Assembly: GCF_029633825.1 (NCBI RefSeq)
Contig: NZ_CP090641.1
Span: 496,001 to 560,000, forward strand
From: Burkholderia contaminans
GTDB lineage: Bacteria; Pseudomonadota; Gammaproteobacteria; Burkholderiales; Burkholderiaceae
Reading direction: 5' to 3'
DNA length: 64,000 nt
In this document: piece by piece, positions 8,669 to 17,517 of the stretch
Layout of the letters: each line of letters starts with the position of its first letter
How positions within the stretch are numbered: the first letter of the stretch is position 1
Made by a program: the position numbers and the translations under genes
Notes under the pieces: model-generated
What the model was told of the DNA's origin: nothing
Database searches by the model: none
The model's input: only the letters and a program-made list of their open reading frames with translations

Positions 8669-9103
8669 ATGCTCAAGCTGCTGGTTCCGGTCGGCCACTC
8701 TCCCCGCTCGCTTCAGGCGGTTCGCCACGCGACATTCCTGTATCGCGAACGGTGCGCGTCGGAGATCGTGCTGATCAACGTTCAGGCACCGCTCGAATCG
8801 ACGCGGCTCGAGGCCTACCATCCGCTGTCGCGGCTGCGTTCGATCGAGGAGAAATTCGCGTCCGACGATCTGGCCATGGCCGAGCGGATCCTGAAGGAAG
8901 CCGGCGTCAAGTACAGCGTCGTGATGAAGGTCGGCCCGGTGGCCGATACGATCGCGGCCGTGGCGGCGGAAACGGGCTGCGACGAGATCGTGGTCGTCGC
9001 GCCTCGGCACGACCCGTTGCATGCGCTGCTGTCGGTGTTCCGTCGCAGCGTGATGAGCCGGCTGGTGCGGATTTCGAATGTGCCGGTCACGGCCGTGCAA
9101 TGA
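8669..9103 (+). CDS. Universal stress protein (UspA family)
   Basis: A 144-residue single-domain Usp protein: LKLLVPVGHSPRSLQAV at the N-terminus, the EIVLINVQ strand, and the C-terminal EIVVVAPRHD and SNVPVTAV strands. The usual ATP-binding signature of the MJ0577-type group (Gly-x2-Gly-x9-Gly-Ser/Thr) is not present; the region reads RHDPLHALLSVFRRSVMSRLV instead. It may therefore be of the non-nucleotide-binding type. Usp proteins are cytoplasmic and induced by stress or growth arrest. It follows an AT-rich, palindrome-containing promoter region. Confidence 0.9.
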   Translation: MLKLLVPVGHSPRSLQAVRHATFLYRERCASEIVLINVQAPLESTRLEAYHPLSRLRSIEEKFASDDLAMAERILKEAGVKYSVVMKVGPVADTIAAVAAETGCDEIVVVAPRHDPLHALLSVFRRSVMSRLVRISNVPVTAVQ

Positions 9104-9215
9104 CGGGGATGACGCGCGGCGGCGGCTCGTTCGGTGACGGGCCGATGAATTGCAATGAGCGGTATGACACGTGTGCGCGTTGCCGCCCACACGCGGATCG
9201 ACCTGCCTGCAGCGC

Positions 9216-9326
9216 TTACTTGATGGCCTTGCGCCAGAACACGAAATAAGCGGCGGCCGTTGACGCAACGAGCAGGATGGCCCACATCGGGGCGAGGCTG
9301 ATCAGAACGGAAGAGACGTTAAGCAT
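9216..9326 (-). CDS. 36-residue single-pass membrane microprotein
   Basis: This short frame encodes MLNVSSVLISLAPMW, then a hydrophobic AILLVASTAAAYFVFW segment, and ends with the basic tail RKAIK. One membrane span with a positive C-terminus is evident. TGAGGAA 5 bp before the ATG at 9326 is a strong ribosome-binding site, which supports translation. It converges with the universal stress gene. I know no function. Small single-span proteins of this kind often associate with larger membrane complexes, but that is inference. Confidence 0.6.
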   Translation of the reverse strand: MLNVSSVLISLAPMWAILLVASTAAAYFVFWRKAIK

Positions 9327-9415
9327 TTGGATTCCTCACTATTTCGATAGCGATGTTCAACACGCACCTGCTTGCCGGAACCGATGCATTCCTTCGCGAT
9401 CGCGTTCCGTCAAAT

Positions 9416-9427
9416 CATGAATTCATG
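9416..9427. promoter_or_regulatory. 12-bp palindrome upstream of the microprotein gene
   Basis: CATGAATTCATG is perfectly palindromic, about 90 bp before the microprotein start. It could be an operator. The remaining 9327-9720 contains no gene that I can support. Confidence 0.2.
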
Positions 9428-9720
9428 CTATCGCCTTGAACGGCTGCGCGACCGCCCCCTCCCGTCCGTATCCTGACATTCGTCAAACTCCCGTGAATCG
9501 CGCGCCTGTCGCACGGACGACCGTCGCGCGAATGCCTCACTGCCCGTCCGGTTTCGCCTGCCACGCGCACTGAAGCAACGCCTTCCCTCCTCCCGCACAC
9601 CACGAAAAACGGGACGGGATCACTCGGCACGCCCCCATTTCAGCAGACGTTTACCGGGGGAACCCCCAAGTGCTTCGTCGAACGGGTCCGCGTTACGCTT
9701 GAGCCACGAGGAGACGAACC

Positions 9721-9969
9721 ATGAGACGAGCCGTACATATCGCTGTTTTCGCGCTGCTGGCGTATCTCATTGGCGATCGCGCGATCCTGCATGCGCAGGG
9801 CCGCGACACCAGCCCGCTCGCGTGCGAACAGGGTGCCGCGCAGGTGAAGGTCGACGCGCTCGGCCGCGGCTTCGGCGAAGCAGCCGCCAGCAGCCAGAGC
9901 GAAGCCTTCATGTCGGGCTGCCTGGTGACGGGGCGCGGCAATCAGGACGTCGCGCTGGCGAACCGCTGA
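9721..9969 (+). CDS. Small exported hypothetical protein
   Basis: An 82-residue product with an N-terminal signal sequence (MRRAVHIAVFALLAYLIG, cleavage probably after HAQ). GAGGAGA 7 bp before the ATG is a good ribosome-binding site. The mature part is about 55 residues and carries two cysteines (ACEQG and SGCLV) that could form a periplasmic disulfide. I know no family. It appears monocistronic. Confidence 0.65.
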   Translation: MRRAVHIAVFALLAYLIGDRAILHAQGRDTSPLACEQGAAQVKVDALGRGFGEAAASSQSEAFMSGCLVTGRGNQDVALANR

Positions 9970-10259
9970 CGGGTGCCAGGTGACGCCCCGGTCACGCTCA
10001 GGTCACGACGGCTGAACCGGAACCGCACGCGCCCGCATTCATTCCCGCTTTTTCGATCGATGTCGCGACACATGTCACGGCCTTGACGGTGGTCACGCCG
10101 TACGTCTGCATGTAACCTGCATCGCGGCGGGGAACACGCGTCGATATCGAGTCGATCGGCGCGTCCTTGCCGCATGGCACGCACCAGACGTTCAACTGGC
10201 ATAATTTCCGGCCGCCGCGTCGAGACCCCGCTTCATCTCCAACGACAACACACCCCAAG

Positions 10260-10733
10260 ATGAGCCACCCGCACACCGAATTGATCCAGCGCTTCTACAC
10301 GGCGTTCCAGCAGCGCGACATCGACGCGATGCTCGACTGCTATGCCGATGACGTCGTCTTCAGCGATCCCGCATTCGGCGAGCTGCGCGGCGACCTCGCA
10401 CGCGACATGTGGCGCATGCTGGTGGCGCGTGCGCAGGATTTTTCATTGACGTTCGGCGACGTCGCCGCGGATCAACAAGCCGGGCGCGCCGAGTGGATCG
10501 CCCAGTACCGCTTCACCGCGACCGGCCGGATGGTGGTCAACCGGATCGATGCACGGTTCCGGTTTCGCGACGGACGCATTGTCGAGCATCGCGACAGCTT
10601 CGACCTGTGGCGCTGGGCGCGTCAGGCGCTGGGGCTGAAAGGCGCCCTGCTCGGCTGGACGCCTTTCGTGCAACGCGCGATCCGTGCGCAGGCGCGGAAG
10701 AACCTCGACGCGTATCGCGCCAAGCGGAAATAG
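10260..10733 (+). CDS. SnoaL-like / NTF2-fold protein
   Basis: A 157-residue protein with the features of SnoaL-like folds: a starting helix HTELIQRFYTAFQQRDIDAM, then LDCYADDVVFSDPAFGEL, and the late strand RFRFRDGRIVEHRDSFDLWRW. Proteins of this kind act as isomerases, hydrolases or ligand-binding proteins; no specific activity can be assigned. The ATG at 10260 matches the start of the domain, and the longer frame from 10167 adds only a Pro-rich unlikely sequence. No signal peptide is seen. Confidence 0.8.
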   Translation: MSHPHTELIQRFYTAFQQRDIDAMLDCYADDVVFSDPAFGELRGDLARDMWRMLVARAQDFSLTFGDVAADQQAGRAEWIAQYRFTATGRMVVNRIDARFRFRDGRIVEHRDSFDLWRWARQALGLKGALLGWTPFVQRAIRAQARKNLDAYRAKRK

Positions 10734-11130
10734 CGCACACCGTCATGGCTTCATCGGCATGTGCTCGATCGACCGGATTCAAGGGCTCGCGGCCCTCCAC
10801 GCGGTTCCTTGACAGGCGAGCGGCACGCACCGACGCCCGCTCCGTCTTTTGAAATTCGATTGAAAGCGGCATGAAATAGAGCGTAGGCGCGCGAACGCGG
10901 CCCGTATGTGACGTTTCTTGCGTGCTTGTGCAGATATCTGCGCCACCGGCAACCGGGCTCCCAGGCTTCGTTACCGGTAGCGCACCGCGCCGCCCTCCGC
11001 ACCTCCCGCAGTCCTCGCCAGAACCACCCGGAACACCTTGCTCGCATCCGCACCCAGGCGAGCCTCCGGAACACGCCGCCAAACACCGCCGCCTCCATGC
11101 CACCACGCTTCCCCGTGTCCCGACCGCCAA

Positions 11131-11151
11131 GTCTTATATAAGACATAAGAC
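11131..11151. promoter_or_regulatory. GTCTTATATAAGAC operator upstream of acnB
   Basis: GTCTTATATAAGAC (11131-11144) is a perfect 14-bp palindrome, and its right half ATAAGAC is repeated immediately at 11145-11151. It lies about 110 bp before the acnB start, in the only AT-rich part of 10734-11262. CTTATATAAG-type palindromes are typical of GntR-family operators; which regulator binds here is unknown. The rest of the intergenic region shows nothing else. Confidence 0.5.
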
Positions 11152-11262
11152 ATTTGACGTTAAAGAGCATTGAGATTAGAATCCCGCTCAACGCAGTGCC
11201 TGGAACAGCCCCGGAGTGCCGGCAAGGCCTTCCCCTCAAACGCAATATCAGCAGGTCTCCCC

Positions 11263-13848
11263 ATGCTTGAAAACTTTCGTGCTCACGTGGCCGCCCGCGC
11301 CGCGCTCGGTATTCCTCCCCTGCCGCTGACGGCTCAGCAGACCGCCGAACTGGTGGAACTGCTGACGAACCCGCCCGCCGGCGAAGAGCAGACGCTGCTC
11401 GACCTGATCACCCATCGCGTGCCTGCCGGCGTCGACGAAGCCGCCCGCGTGAAGGCCGGCTTCCTGGCCGCCGTGGCCAAGGGCGAGACCGCCTGCCCGC
11501 TGATCTCGCGCGAACGCGCGACCGAACTGCTCGGCACGATGCTGGGCGGCTACAACATCCAGCCGCTGATCGAGCTGCTGTCCGATGAAGCCGTGGCTGC
11601 CGTGGCTGCCAACGCACTGAAGAAAACCCTGCTGATGTTCGACCAGTTCCATGACGTCAAGGAACTCGCCGACAAGGGCAACGTGCACGCGAAGGCCGTG
11701 CTGCAGAGCTGGGCCGATGCCGAATGGTTCACGAGCCGCCCGGAAGTGCCGCAAAGCCTGACCATCACCGTGTTCAAGGTGACGGGCGAAACCAACACCG
11801 ACGACCTGTCGCCGGCACCGGACGCCACCACCCGCCCGGACATCCCGATGCACGCACTGGCGATGCTGAAGAACGCACGCCCGGGCATCACGCCGGAAGA
11901 AGACGGCAAGCGCGGCCCGGTCAAGTTCATCGAATCGCTGAAGGAAAAGGGTCACCTGGTCGCCTACGTGGGCGACGTGGTCGGCACCGGCTCCTCGCGC
12001 AAGTCGGCCACCAACTCGGTGCTGTGGTTCACGGGCGAAGACATCCCGTTCGTGCCGAACAAGCGCTTCGGCGGCGTGTGCCTCGGCGGCAAGATCGCCC
12101 CGATCTTCTACAACACGATGGAAGACGCCGGCGCACTGCCGATCGAGCTCGACGTGTCGCAGATGGAAATGGGCGACGTGGTCGAACTGCGCCCGTACGA
12201 AGGCAAGGCGCTGAAGGACGGCAAGGTCATCGCCGAATTCCAGGTGAAGTCCGACGTGCTGTTCGACGAAGTGCGCGCCGGCGGCCGCATTCCGCTGATC
12301 ATCGGCCGCGGCCTGACCGCGAAGGCACGTGAAGCGCTCGGCCTCGCGCCGTCGACGCTGTTCCGCCTGCCGCACCAGCCGGCCGACAGCGGCAAGGGCT
12401 TCTCGCTCGCACAGAAGATGGTCGGCCGCGCATGCGGTCTGCCCGAAGGCCAGGGCGTGCGCCCGGGCACGTACTGCGAACCGAAGATGACCTCGGTCGG
12501 CTCGCAGGACACCACGGGCCCGATGACCCGCGACGAACTGAAGGATCTCGCGTGCCTCGGCTTCTCGGCCGATCTCGTGATGCAGTCGTTCTGCCACACC
12601 GCCGCTTATCCGAAGCCGGTCGACGTGAAGACGCACCAGACGCTGCCGAACTTCATCAGCACGCGCGGCGGCATCGCGCTGCGCCCGGGCGACGGCGTGA
12701 TCCACTCGTGGCTGAACCGCATGCTGCTGCCCGACACCGTCGGCACCGGCGGCGATTCGCACACGCGCTTCCCGATCGGCATCAGCTTCCCCGCAGGTTC
12801 GGGCCTGGTCGCGTTCGCGGCCGCCACCGGCACGATGCCGCTGGACATGCCGGAATCGGTGCTGGTCCGCTTCAAGGGCAAGATGCAGCCGGGCGTCACG
12901 CTGCGTGACCTCGTCAACGCGATTCCGCTGTACGCGATCAAGCAAGGCATGCTGACGGTCGCCAAGCAAGGCAAGAAGAACATCTTCTCGGGCCGCATCC
13001 TCGAAATCGAAGGCCTGCCCGACCTGAAGGTCGAGCAAGCGTTCGAGCTGTCGGATGCGTCGGCCGAGCGTTCGGCAGCCGGTTGCTCGGTCCACCTGAA
13101 CAAGGAACCGATCATCGAGTACCTGAACAGCAACATCACGCTGTTGAAGTGGATGATCGCGCAGGGCTACCAGGATCCGCGCAGCCTGCAGCGCCGCATC
13201 CAGGCGATGGAACAGTGGCTGGCCGACCCGCAACTGCTCGCGCCGGACGCCGACGCCGAGTACGCGGCCGTCATCGAGATCGACCTCGCCGACATCCACG
13301 AGCCGATCGTCGCATGCCCGAACGACCCGGACGACGTGAAGACGCTGTCGGACGTCGCCGGTGCGAAGATCGACGAAGTGTTCATCGGCTCGTGCATGAC
13401 CAACATCGGTCACTTCCGTGCGGCGTCGAAGCTGCTCGAAGGCAAGCGCGACATTCCGGTCAAGCTGTGGGTCGCGCCGCCGACCAAGATGGACCAGAAG
13501 CAACTGACCGAAGAAGGCCACTACGGCGTGTTCGGCACGGCCGGTGCGCGCACCGAAATGCCGGGCTGCTCGCTGTGCATGGGTAACCAGGCGCAGGTGC
13601 GCGAAGGCGCGACGGTCATGTCGACGTCGACCCGCAACTTCCCGAACCGTCTCGGCAAGAACACGAACGTGTATCTCGGCTCGGCGGAACTGGCGGCGAT
13701 CTGCTCGCGTCTGGGCAAGATCCCGACCAAGGAAGAGTACATGGCCGACATGGGCGTGCTCAGCGCGAACGGCGACAAGATCTACAAGTACATGAACTTC
13801 GACCAGATCGAGGACTTCAAGGAAGTGGCCGACACCGTGCAGGTGTAA
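11263..13848 (+). CDS. acnB: Aconitate hydratase B
   Basis: This is the main TCA-cycle aconitase, isomerising citrate and isocitrate; some AcnB proteins also handle 2-methylcitrate intermediates. The 861 residues match the usual length of about 865. The N-terminal [22 protein letters not shown] is the AcnB HEAT-like domain, followed by the swivel domain with [15 protein letters not shown]. The catalytic part has the cysteines that hold the 4Fe-4S cluster in [14 protein letters not shown] and [14 protein letters not shown] 11263 is the family start; upstream codons to 11170 lack homology. A palindromic operator precedes it and a strong hairpin follows. Confidence 0.97.
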   Translation: MLENFRAHVAARAALGIPPLPLTAQQTAELVELLTNPPAGEEQTLLDLITHRVPAGVDEAARVKAGFLAAVAKGETACPLISRERATELLGTMLGGYNIQPLIELLSDEAVAAVAANALKKTLLMFDQFHDVKELADKGNVHAKAVLQSWADAEWFTSRPEVPQSLTITVFKVTGETNTDDLSPAPDATTRPDIPMHALAMLKNARPGITPEEDGKRGPVKFIESLKEKGHLVAYVGDVVGTGSSRKSATNSVLWFTGEDIPFVPNKRFGGVCLGGKIAPIFYNTMEDAGALPIELDVSQMEMGDVVELRPYEGKALKDGKVIAEFQVKSDVLFDEVRAGGRIPLIIGRGLTAKAREALGLAPSTLFRLPHQPADSGKGFSLAQKMVGRACGLPEGQGVRPGTYCEPKMTSVGSQDTTGPMTRDELKDLACLGFSADLVMQSFCHTAAYPKPVDVKTHQTLPNFISTRGGIALRPGDGVIHSWLNRMLLPDTVGTGGDSHTRFPIGISFPAGSGLVAFAAATGTMPLDMPESVLVRFKGKMQPGVTLRDLVNAIPLYAIKQGMLTVAKQGKKNIFSGRILEIEGLPDLKVEQAFELSDASAERSAAGCSVHLNKEPIIEYLNSNITLLKWMIAQGYQDPRSLQRRIQAMEQWLADPQLLAPDADAEYAAVIEIDLADIHEPIVACPNDPDDVKTLSDVAGAKIDEVFIGSCMTNIGHFRAASKLLEGKRDIPVKLWVAPPTKMDQKQLTEEGHYGVFGTAGARTEMPGCSLCMGNQAQVREGATVMSTSTRNFPNRLGKNTNVYLGSAELAAICSRLGKIPTKEEYMADMGVLSANGDKIYKYMNFDQIEDFKEVADTVQV

Positions 13849-13896
13849 GCACGCAGTCGGGCTGCGGCGGGTGGTCGACGTCGCAGCGCCACCGCG

Positions 13897-13936
13897 AAAA
13901 GGCGCCGCGGGCTGAAAGGCCTGCGGCGCCTTTTTT
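13897..13936. terminator. Terminator between acnB and the convergent PPC gene
   Basis: AAAAGGCGCCGC pairs with GCGGCGCCTTTT over a 14-base loop and is followed by a T run on the plus strand, with an A run on the other side. It can act in both directions and its right end touches the stop codon of the convergent gene. Confidence 0.85.
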
Positions 13937-14349
13937 CATTCGGTGTCGGCGTCCGGCTCGCGCCGGATCACCAGCTCGTTGAAGCCGGTGCCCGCGTCGA
14001 GCTCGCGCGAGAAGCGATGCGCGGGCAGCAGCGCGAGCAGGATCTCGGCCGTCGTGCGCACCACGCAACCACTCGCCACATGGCCGCCCGTCACGCGGCC
14101 GGCTGCATCCGAAATCGACATGTGCAGGTGCGCGCCGTCCGGCGACACCGTGCCGGCCAGCGTCAGGATTTCGAGGTCGCCGCGCAGCTCGGTCGGCTGG
14201 TCGACGCCGGCGAAGCGCAATTGCGCGACGCTCAGGCTGCCGATGCCCTGGATCACGAAGGCGGCGTGCGCTTCGTGTCGACGGAGTGCCGCTTCGATGG
14301 CGCCGCGCAGATCGTCGCCGGGGGAAAGACGCAAAGGATGGGCTTGCAT
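13936..14349 (-). CDS. PPC (DUF296) domain protein
   Basis: A 137-residue single-domain protein of the PPC/DUF296 family. Diagnostic segments are VIQGIGSLSVAQLRFAG, the EILTLAGTVSPDGAHLHMSI stretch, and GGHVASGCVVRTTAEILL. The conserved histidines of the HLH and GGH motifs are present, as in family members that bind a metal. The domain occurs in AT-hook proteins of plants and as a stand-alone trimeric protein in bacteria, where its role is unknown. A 7-bp inverted repeat lies just upstream of the start. Confidence 0.88.
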   Translation of the reverse strand: MQAHPLRLSPGDDLRGAIEAALRRHEAHAAFVIQGIGSLSVAQLRFAGVDQPTELRGDLEILTLAGTVSPDGAHLHMSISDAAGRVTGGHVASGCVVRTTAEILLALLPAHRFSRELDAGTGFNELVIRREPDADTE

Positions 14350-14364
14350 GGTCGGGAGCCTGTG

Positions 14365-14384
14365 GGTCGATCGTGGTATCGACC
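14365..14384. promoter_or_regulatory. Inverted repeat upstream of the PPC gene
   Basis: GGTCGAT and ATCGACC are separated by 6 bp and end 16 bp before the start codon of the PPC gene. The position would suit an operator overlapping a promoter or leader. The remaining 14385-14666 shows nothing recognisable. Confidence 0.3.
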
Positions 14385-14666
14385 AAGCGTACGTTCGCCC
14401 GGTGAATCCGGCAAGTCACCCGCTCGCGATGATCCCCGCGCGTCGGTGTCTTCCAGGCGTCGTTTCAATCGCTACCGTTCGACTCCGGGCCACCTGCGCA
14501 TACGGGCCCGTGCGACATGGTTTCGCACCGGCCGCAGCGAATCGGCTTTGTTTTCCGTAGGGAACGCATATGCGTCCGCCTGAAAACCGCCCCTGACGTA
14601 TGCAAGAATCAGTTCCTCGAGGAAATCCCTGCCTTATCGCCCCCTTTTCATCGAACGCCCCGACGA

Positions 14667-15569
14667 ATGCCCAAATGCCAGAATACGTATGAGCGGTTCC
14701 ACACGCCGAGCGACGAGATTGCCGCGCGGGAAATCGCGGCGATGAGCGATGAGGAGCGTGCGCGCGCCAAGTCGGCGGGGAGCGTGCATGTCCGAAACTG
14801 GCTCGCCATTCTGGCGTTGCCGGTCGTATTCGGGCCTGTGGTCCCGGTGCTCACGTATTTGCTGGGCATACTTGCATACCGCGGAATGGTCGATCCGGCC
14901 TTTGATCTGGATCGTGCAGTTGACGGAACAGTCGTCACCCTCATATGGGTCACGGCGCTCTTCATCGCAGCATGGATCGGCCTGAACTGGTGCGTCGCGA
15001 CGTACGGTACCCGGCAGCGGTACTGGCGAGAAATGCCGTCCAACGGGCATGTCGAACTGGAGCGCCATACGCTATGTTCAGCCATCGTCGTGTGGTCGGA
15101 CGACTACGATCCGGAGCCCCTCTACGTCGAGGAATGGATCGACGGCAAGCTCAGATCCAGCAAGGCCCGAATGAGACAGTGGATCCTGGCCCGAACGTCC
15201 GTCGGTCATTGGCTGGTGCTGGCTGATCTGATTGCGGCTGACAATTGGTACGGGCCGCCAACGTTCCCCTTGGAGACGAAATGGTTGATCCCGAGGCGAG
15301 AATTGGCAATCGCATTTGCGCCACGCACCCATATCCGCATCGGATTGAGATGGAGTGGACCGGCCGCGCCATTGACCGTGACGTCCTGTCTGCTGTCTCA
15401 CGCCGAATGCGAACGCCTGACTGCGGCGGCTCACCTCTTTGCTTTTTTTCCGCCGGCCCAATATGGCGTCGTCGATCCCGCCGATGCAGACTGGGTCGGG
15501 GAACTCGCCGCCAGGGCGCTGGAGCGTGAAATGCCTGTCGACGTGCTGGCCGGGCGGGCGTTGACGTAA
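14667..15569 (+). CDS. Membrane protein of unknown function
   Basis: A 300-residue protein. An N-terminal cytoplasmic stretch of about 40 residues precedes two membrane segments: NWLAILALPVVFGPVVPVL, and a second around VVTLIWVTALFIAAWIGL. A soluble C-terminal domain of about 190 residues follows, containing WILARTSVGHWLVLADLIAA. ATG 14667 (MPKCQNTYERFHTPSDE) is preferred over the longer frame, whose start has no support. I recognise no family. Base composition is slightly less GC-rich than in the neighbours, which may hint at a newer gene. Confidence 0.65.
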   Translation: MPKCQNTYERFHTPSDEIAAREIAAMSDEERARAKSAGSVHVRNWLAILALPVVFGPVVPVLTYLLGILAYRGMVDPAFDLDRAVDGTVVTLIWVTALFIAAWIGLNWCVATYGTRQRYWREMPSNGHVELERHTLCSAIVVWSDDYDPEPLYVEEWIDGKLRSSKARMRQWILARTSVGHWLVLADLIAADNWYGPPTFPLETKWLIPRRELAIAFAPRTHIRIGLRWSGPAAPLTVTSCLLSHAECERLTAAAHLFAFFPPAQYGVVDPADADWVGELAARALEREMPVDVLAGRALT

Positions 15570-15738
15570 TCGTCGTGGGTCGTTTCAACAGCGACTGCGG
15601 CCGCCACCGCGCGAAGGCGCCCGGCGAACAGCCGGAACAGTACGTCACTTGGCGGCGACTGCATAATGACGGGGTTCAGTTCGAGATCTTGTGCATTGTC
15701 TCCCCCCGCGCAAGCCGCCCCAACCCGAATTCCCTTTG

Positions 15739-16665
15739 ATGACACCGATTCCGAACCGACGATCCCGCCTGCGCGGCGGCCTGCTTGGCCTGCTGATCGG
15801 CGACGCGCTCGGCGTGCCGTACGAATTCCACGGCGCCGCTTCGATTCCGCCGCCCGCCGGGATCGACATGATCCCGCCGCCGGGCTTCGCTCGCGCGCAC
15901 GACGGCGTACCGCCCGGCACCTGGAGCGACGACGGTGCGCAGGCGCTCGCGCTGCTCGACGCACTGCTGCGCGAGCACGACCTGAATCTCGATACGTTCG
16001 CCGGCAACCTGCTGAACTGGTTCCATCGCGGCGCATTCACGCCGGACGGCCGCGTATTCGACGTCGGCCTGCAGACTCAACGCGCGTTCCATGCGCTGGC
16101 GGCCGGCGCCGCGCCCGCAGCGGCCGGGCCCCGCGACGAGCGCGACAACGGCAACGGCTCGCTGATGCGCTGCTTCCCCGTCGTGATGGTCGCCGCGTCA
16201 CGCGACGACGCGATCCGGCTCGCGCACAAGCAGAGCATCGTCACGCATGGCCACGTGCGTTCGCAGCTTTGCTGCGCGCTCTATTGCCTGACGGCGCTGA
16301 GGATCGTCGACGGCCAGCCCGCGCCCGACGCGGTGCGCGCGGCAGAGGACGAACTGCTCGCGCACTACGAAGGCACGGCCGACGAAATCGAACTGAAGAT
16401 CGTGCTCGACGGCCGCTTCGACGCGCCGCAAGGATCGGGTTATGTGGTCGACAGTTTCTGGTCGGCGATCCATTGCCTGCTGTCGACGGGCAGCTACGAG
16501 GACTGCGTGAAGCGCGCGATCGCGCTCGGCAACGACACGGATACGACCGCGGCCATCGCCGGCGGCCTCGCCGGCGCGCAGTACGGCGAACAGGCGTTGC
16601 CCGATCGATGGGTTGCAATGTTGCGCGGAAAAGAGATGGTCGAGGGCTGGCTCGCGAAGTTATGA
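15739..16665 (+). CDS. ADP-ribosylglycohydrolase family protein
   Basis: A 308-residue enzyme of the DraG/ARH family, which removes ADP-ribose from proteins or small molecules using two Mg ions. The N-terminus RLRGGLLGLLIGDALGVPYEFH is diagnostic. The metal-binding motifs are visible as GTWSDDGAQ near residue 60 and GNDTDTTAAIAGGLAGA near residue 275. The first motif reads WSDD rather than the common TDDT. ATG 15739 is chosen because the family starts about here. No ADP-ribosyltransferase partner gene is seen nearby, so the target is unknown. Confidence 0.92.
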   Translation: MTPIPNRRSRLRGGLLGLLIGDALGVPYEFHGAASIPPPAGIDMIPPPGFARAHDGVPPGTWSDDGAQALALLDALLREHDLNLDTFAGNLLNWFHRGAFTPDGRVFDVGLQTQRAFHALAAGAAPAAAGPRDERDNGNGSLMRCFPVVMVAASRDDAIRLAHKQSIVTHGHVRSQLCCALYCLTALRIVDGQPAPDAVRAAEDELLAHYEGTADEIELKIVLDGRFDAPQGSGYVVDSFWSAIHCLLSTGSYEDCVKRAIALGNDTDTTAAIAGGLAGAQYGEQALPDRWVAMLRGKEMVEGWLAKL

Positions 16666-16789
16666 ATACGGCCTCATCGGCCAGCCGCCGAGTCGAACCT
16701 GGCGAGCCGAACCCGATTTCCCAGCGTCGTTGCATCAACGCGCGCGCGATCGTTCGTGCCGAGAAATGATGCGCTGCCGCCGCAGCGCA

Positions 16790-17338
16790 TCAGCGCCGGT
16801 CGCTCGCCAGCAACCCATACAGCGCGCTGTCCGACACTTCGTCGCCGACGATCCAGCGTTCGCGCAGCAACCCTTCCCGCACGAAGCCCAGCCGTTCGAG
16901 CAGCCCCGCAGACGCGACGTTGCGCGGATCGATATCGGCTTCGAGCCGGTTCAGCCGCAGCGTGCCGAACGCGTGATCGATCATGGCCGATGCCGCCTCG
17001 CGCATGTATCCGCCACGCCAGTACTTCCGCCCCAGGCTGAAGCCGATCTCGGCGCGCCGGCATTGCTCGTTCGCATGGAACAGCACGCATTCGCCGAGCG
17101 CCTCGCCGGTTTCCCGCGATTCGAGCACGCAGATCAGGTCCTGCCCGCTCGCGGACGTCTTCACGTTGCGCGCGACGCGCTCGATCGCCTGGTCGATATG
17201 CGTCATCGGCGAGAACGAGAAATAGCGCATCGCTTCCGCATCCGACCAGATCTCGAAGAAGGCATGCGCATCCGCTTCGCATAGCGGCCGCAGGACGAGG
17301 CGGGAAGTATGCAGCGTGACGGGTTCGAACAGGGGCAT
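16790..17338 (-). CDS. GNAT N-acetyltransferase, RimJ/RimL type
   Basis: A 182-residue acetyl-CoA-dependent acetyltransferase. It begins PVTLHTSRLVLRPLCEADA, typical of the RimJ/RimL group. The acetyl-CoA pyrophosphate-binding region reads SLGRKYWRGGYMREA, and the late NVASAGLLERLGFVREGLLRE motif is characteristic. ATG 17338 matches the family start; the upstream extension to 17383 is not needed. The substrate, an alpha-amino group or a small molecule, cannot be told. It is not part of the catabolic operon that follows, from which a hairpin separates it. Confidence 0.9.
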   Translation of the reverse strand: MPLFEPVTLHTSRLVLRPLCEADAHAFFEIWSDAEAMRYFSFSPMTHIDQAIERVARNVKTSASGQDLICVLESRETGEALGECVLFHANEQCRRAEIGFSLGRKYWRGGYMREAASAMIDHAFGTLRLNRLEADIDPRNVASAGLLERLGFVREGLLRERWIVGDEVSDSALYGLLASDRR

Positions 17339-17460
17339 GGCGACGGTCGGTCGAAAAACGGGATCGTGAATTAGAACATGCAAGCCGAAAGTCGGCTATG
17401 TCACGCATTCGAACGGTCCGTCGCGCCCCTCCGCAACAACCGGATCGCCGCCAAACAACA

Positions 17461-17483
17461 AGGCCCGGACATCGCCCGGGCCT
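17461..17483 (-). terminator. Hairpin after the catabolic operon
   Basis: AGGCCCGG and CCGGGCCT form an 8-bp GC stem 35 bp beyond the last gene of the minus-strand operon, followed on that strand by TGTTGTTT. The T run is weak but the position fits a terminator. Confidence 0.5.
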
Positions 17484-17517
17484 CTCCACCTCATCCGATA
17501 CCGCCGGCCGACCGCGC

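Noticed and set aside
11248..13521. A 757-codon minus-strand frame
   Set aside because: It is the complement of acnB; its His/Arg/Gln-rich composition is that of a shadow.
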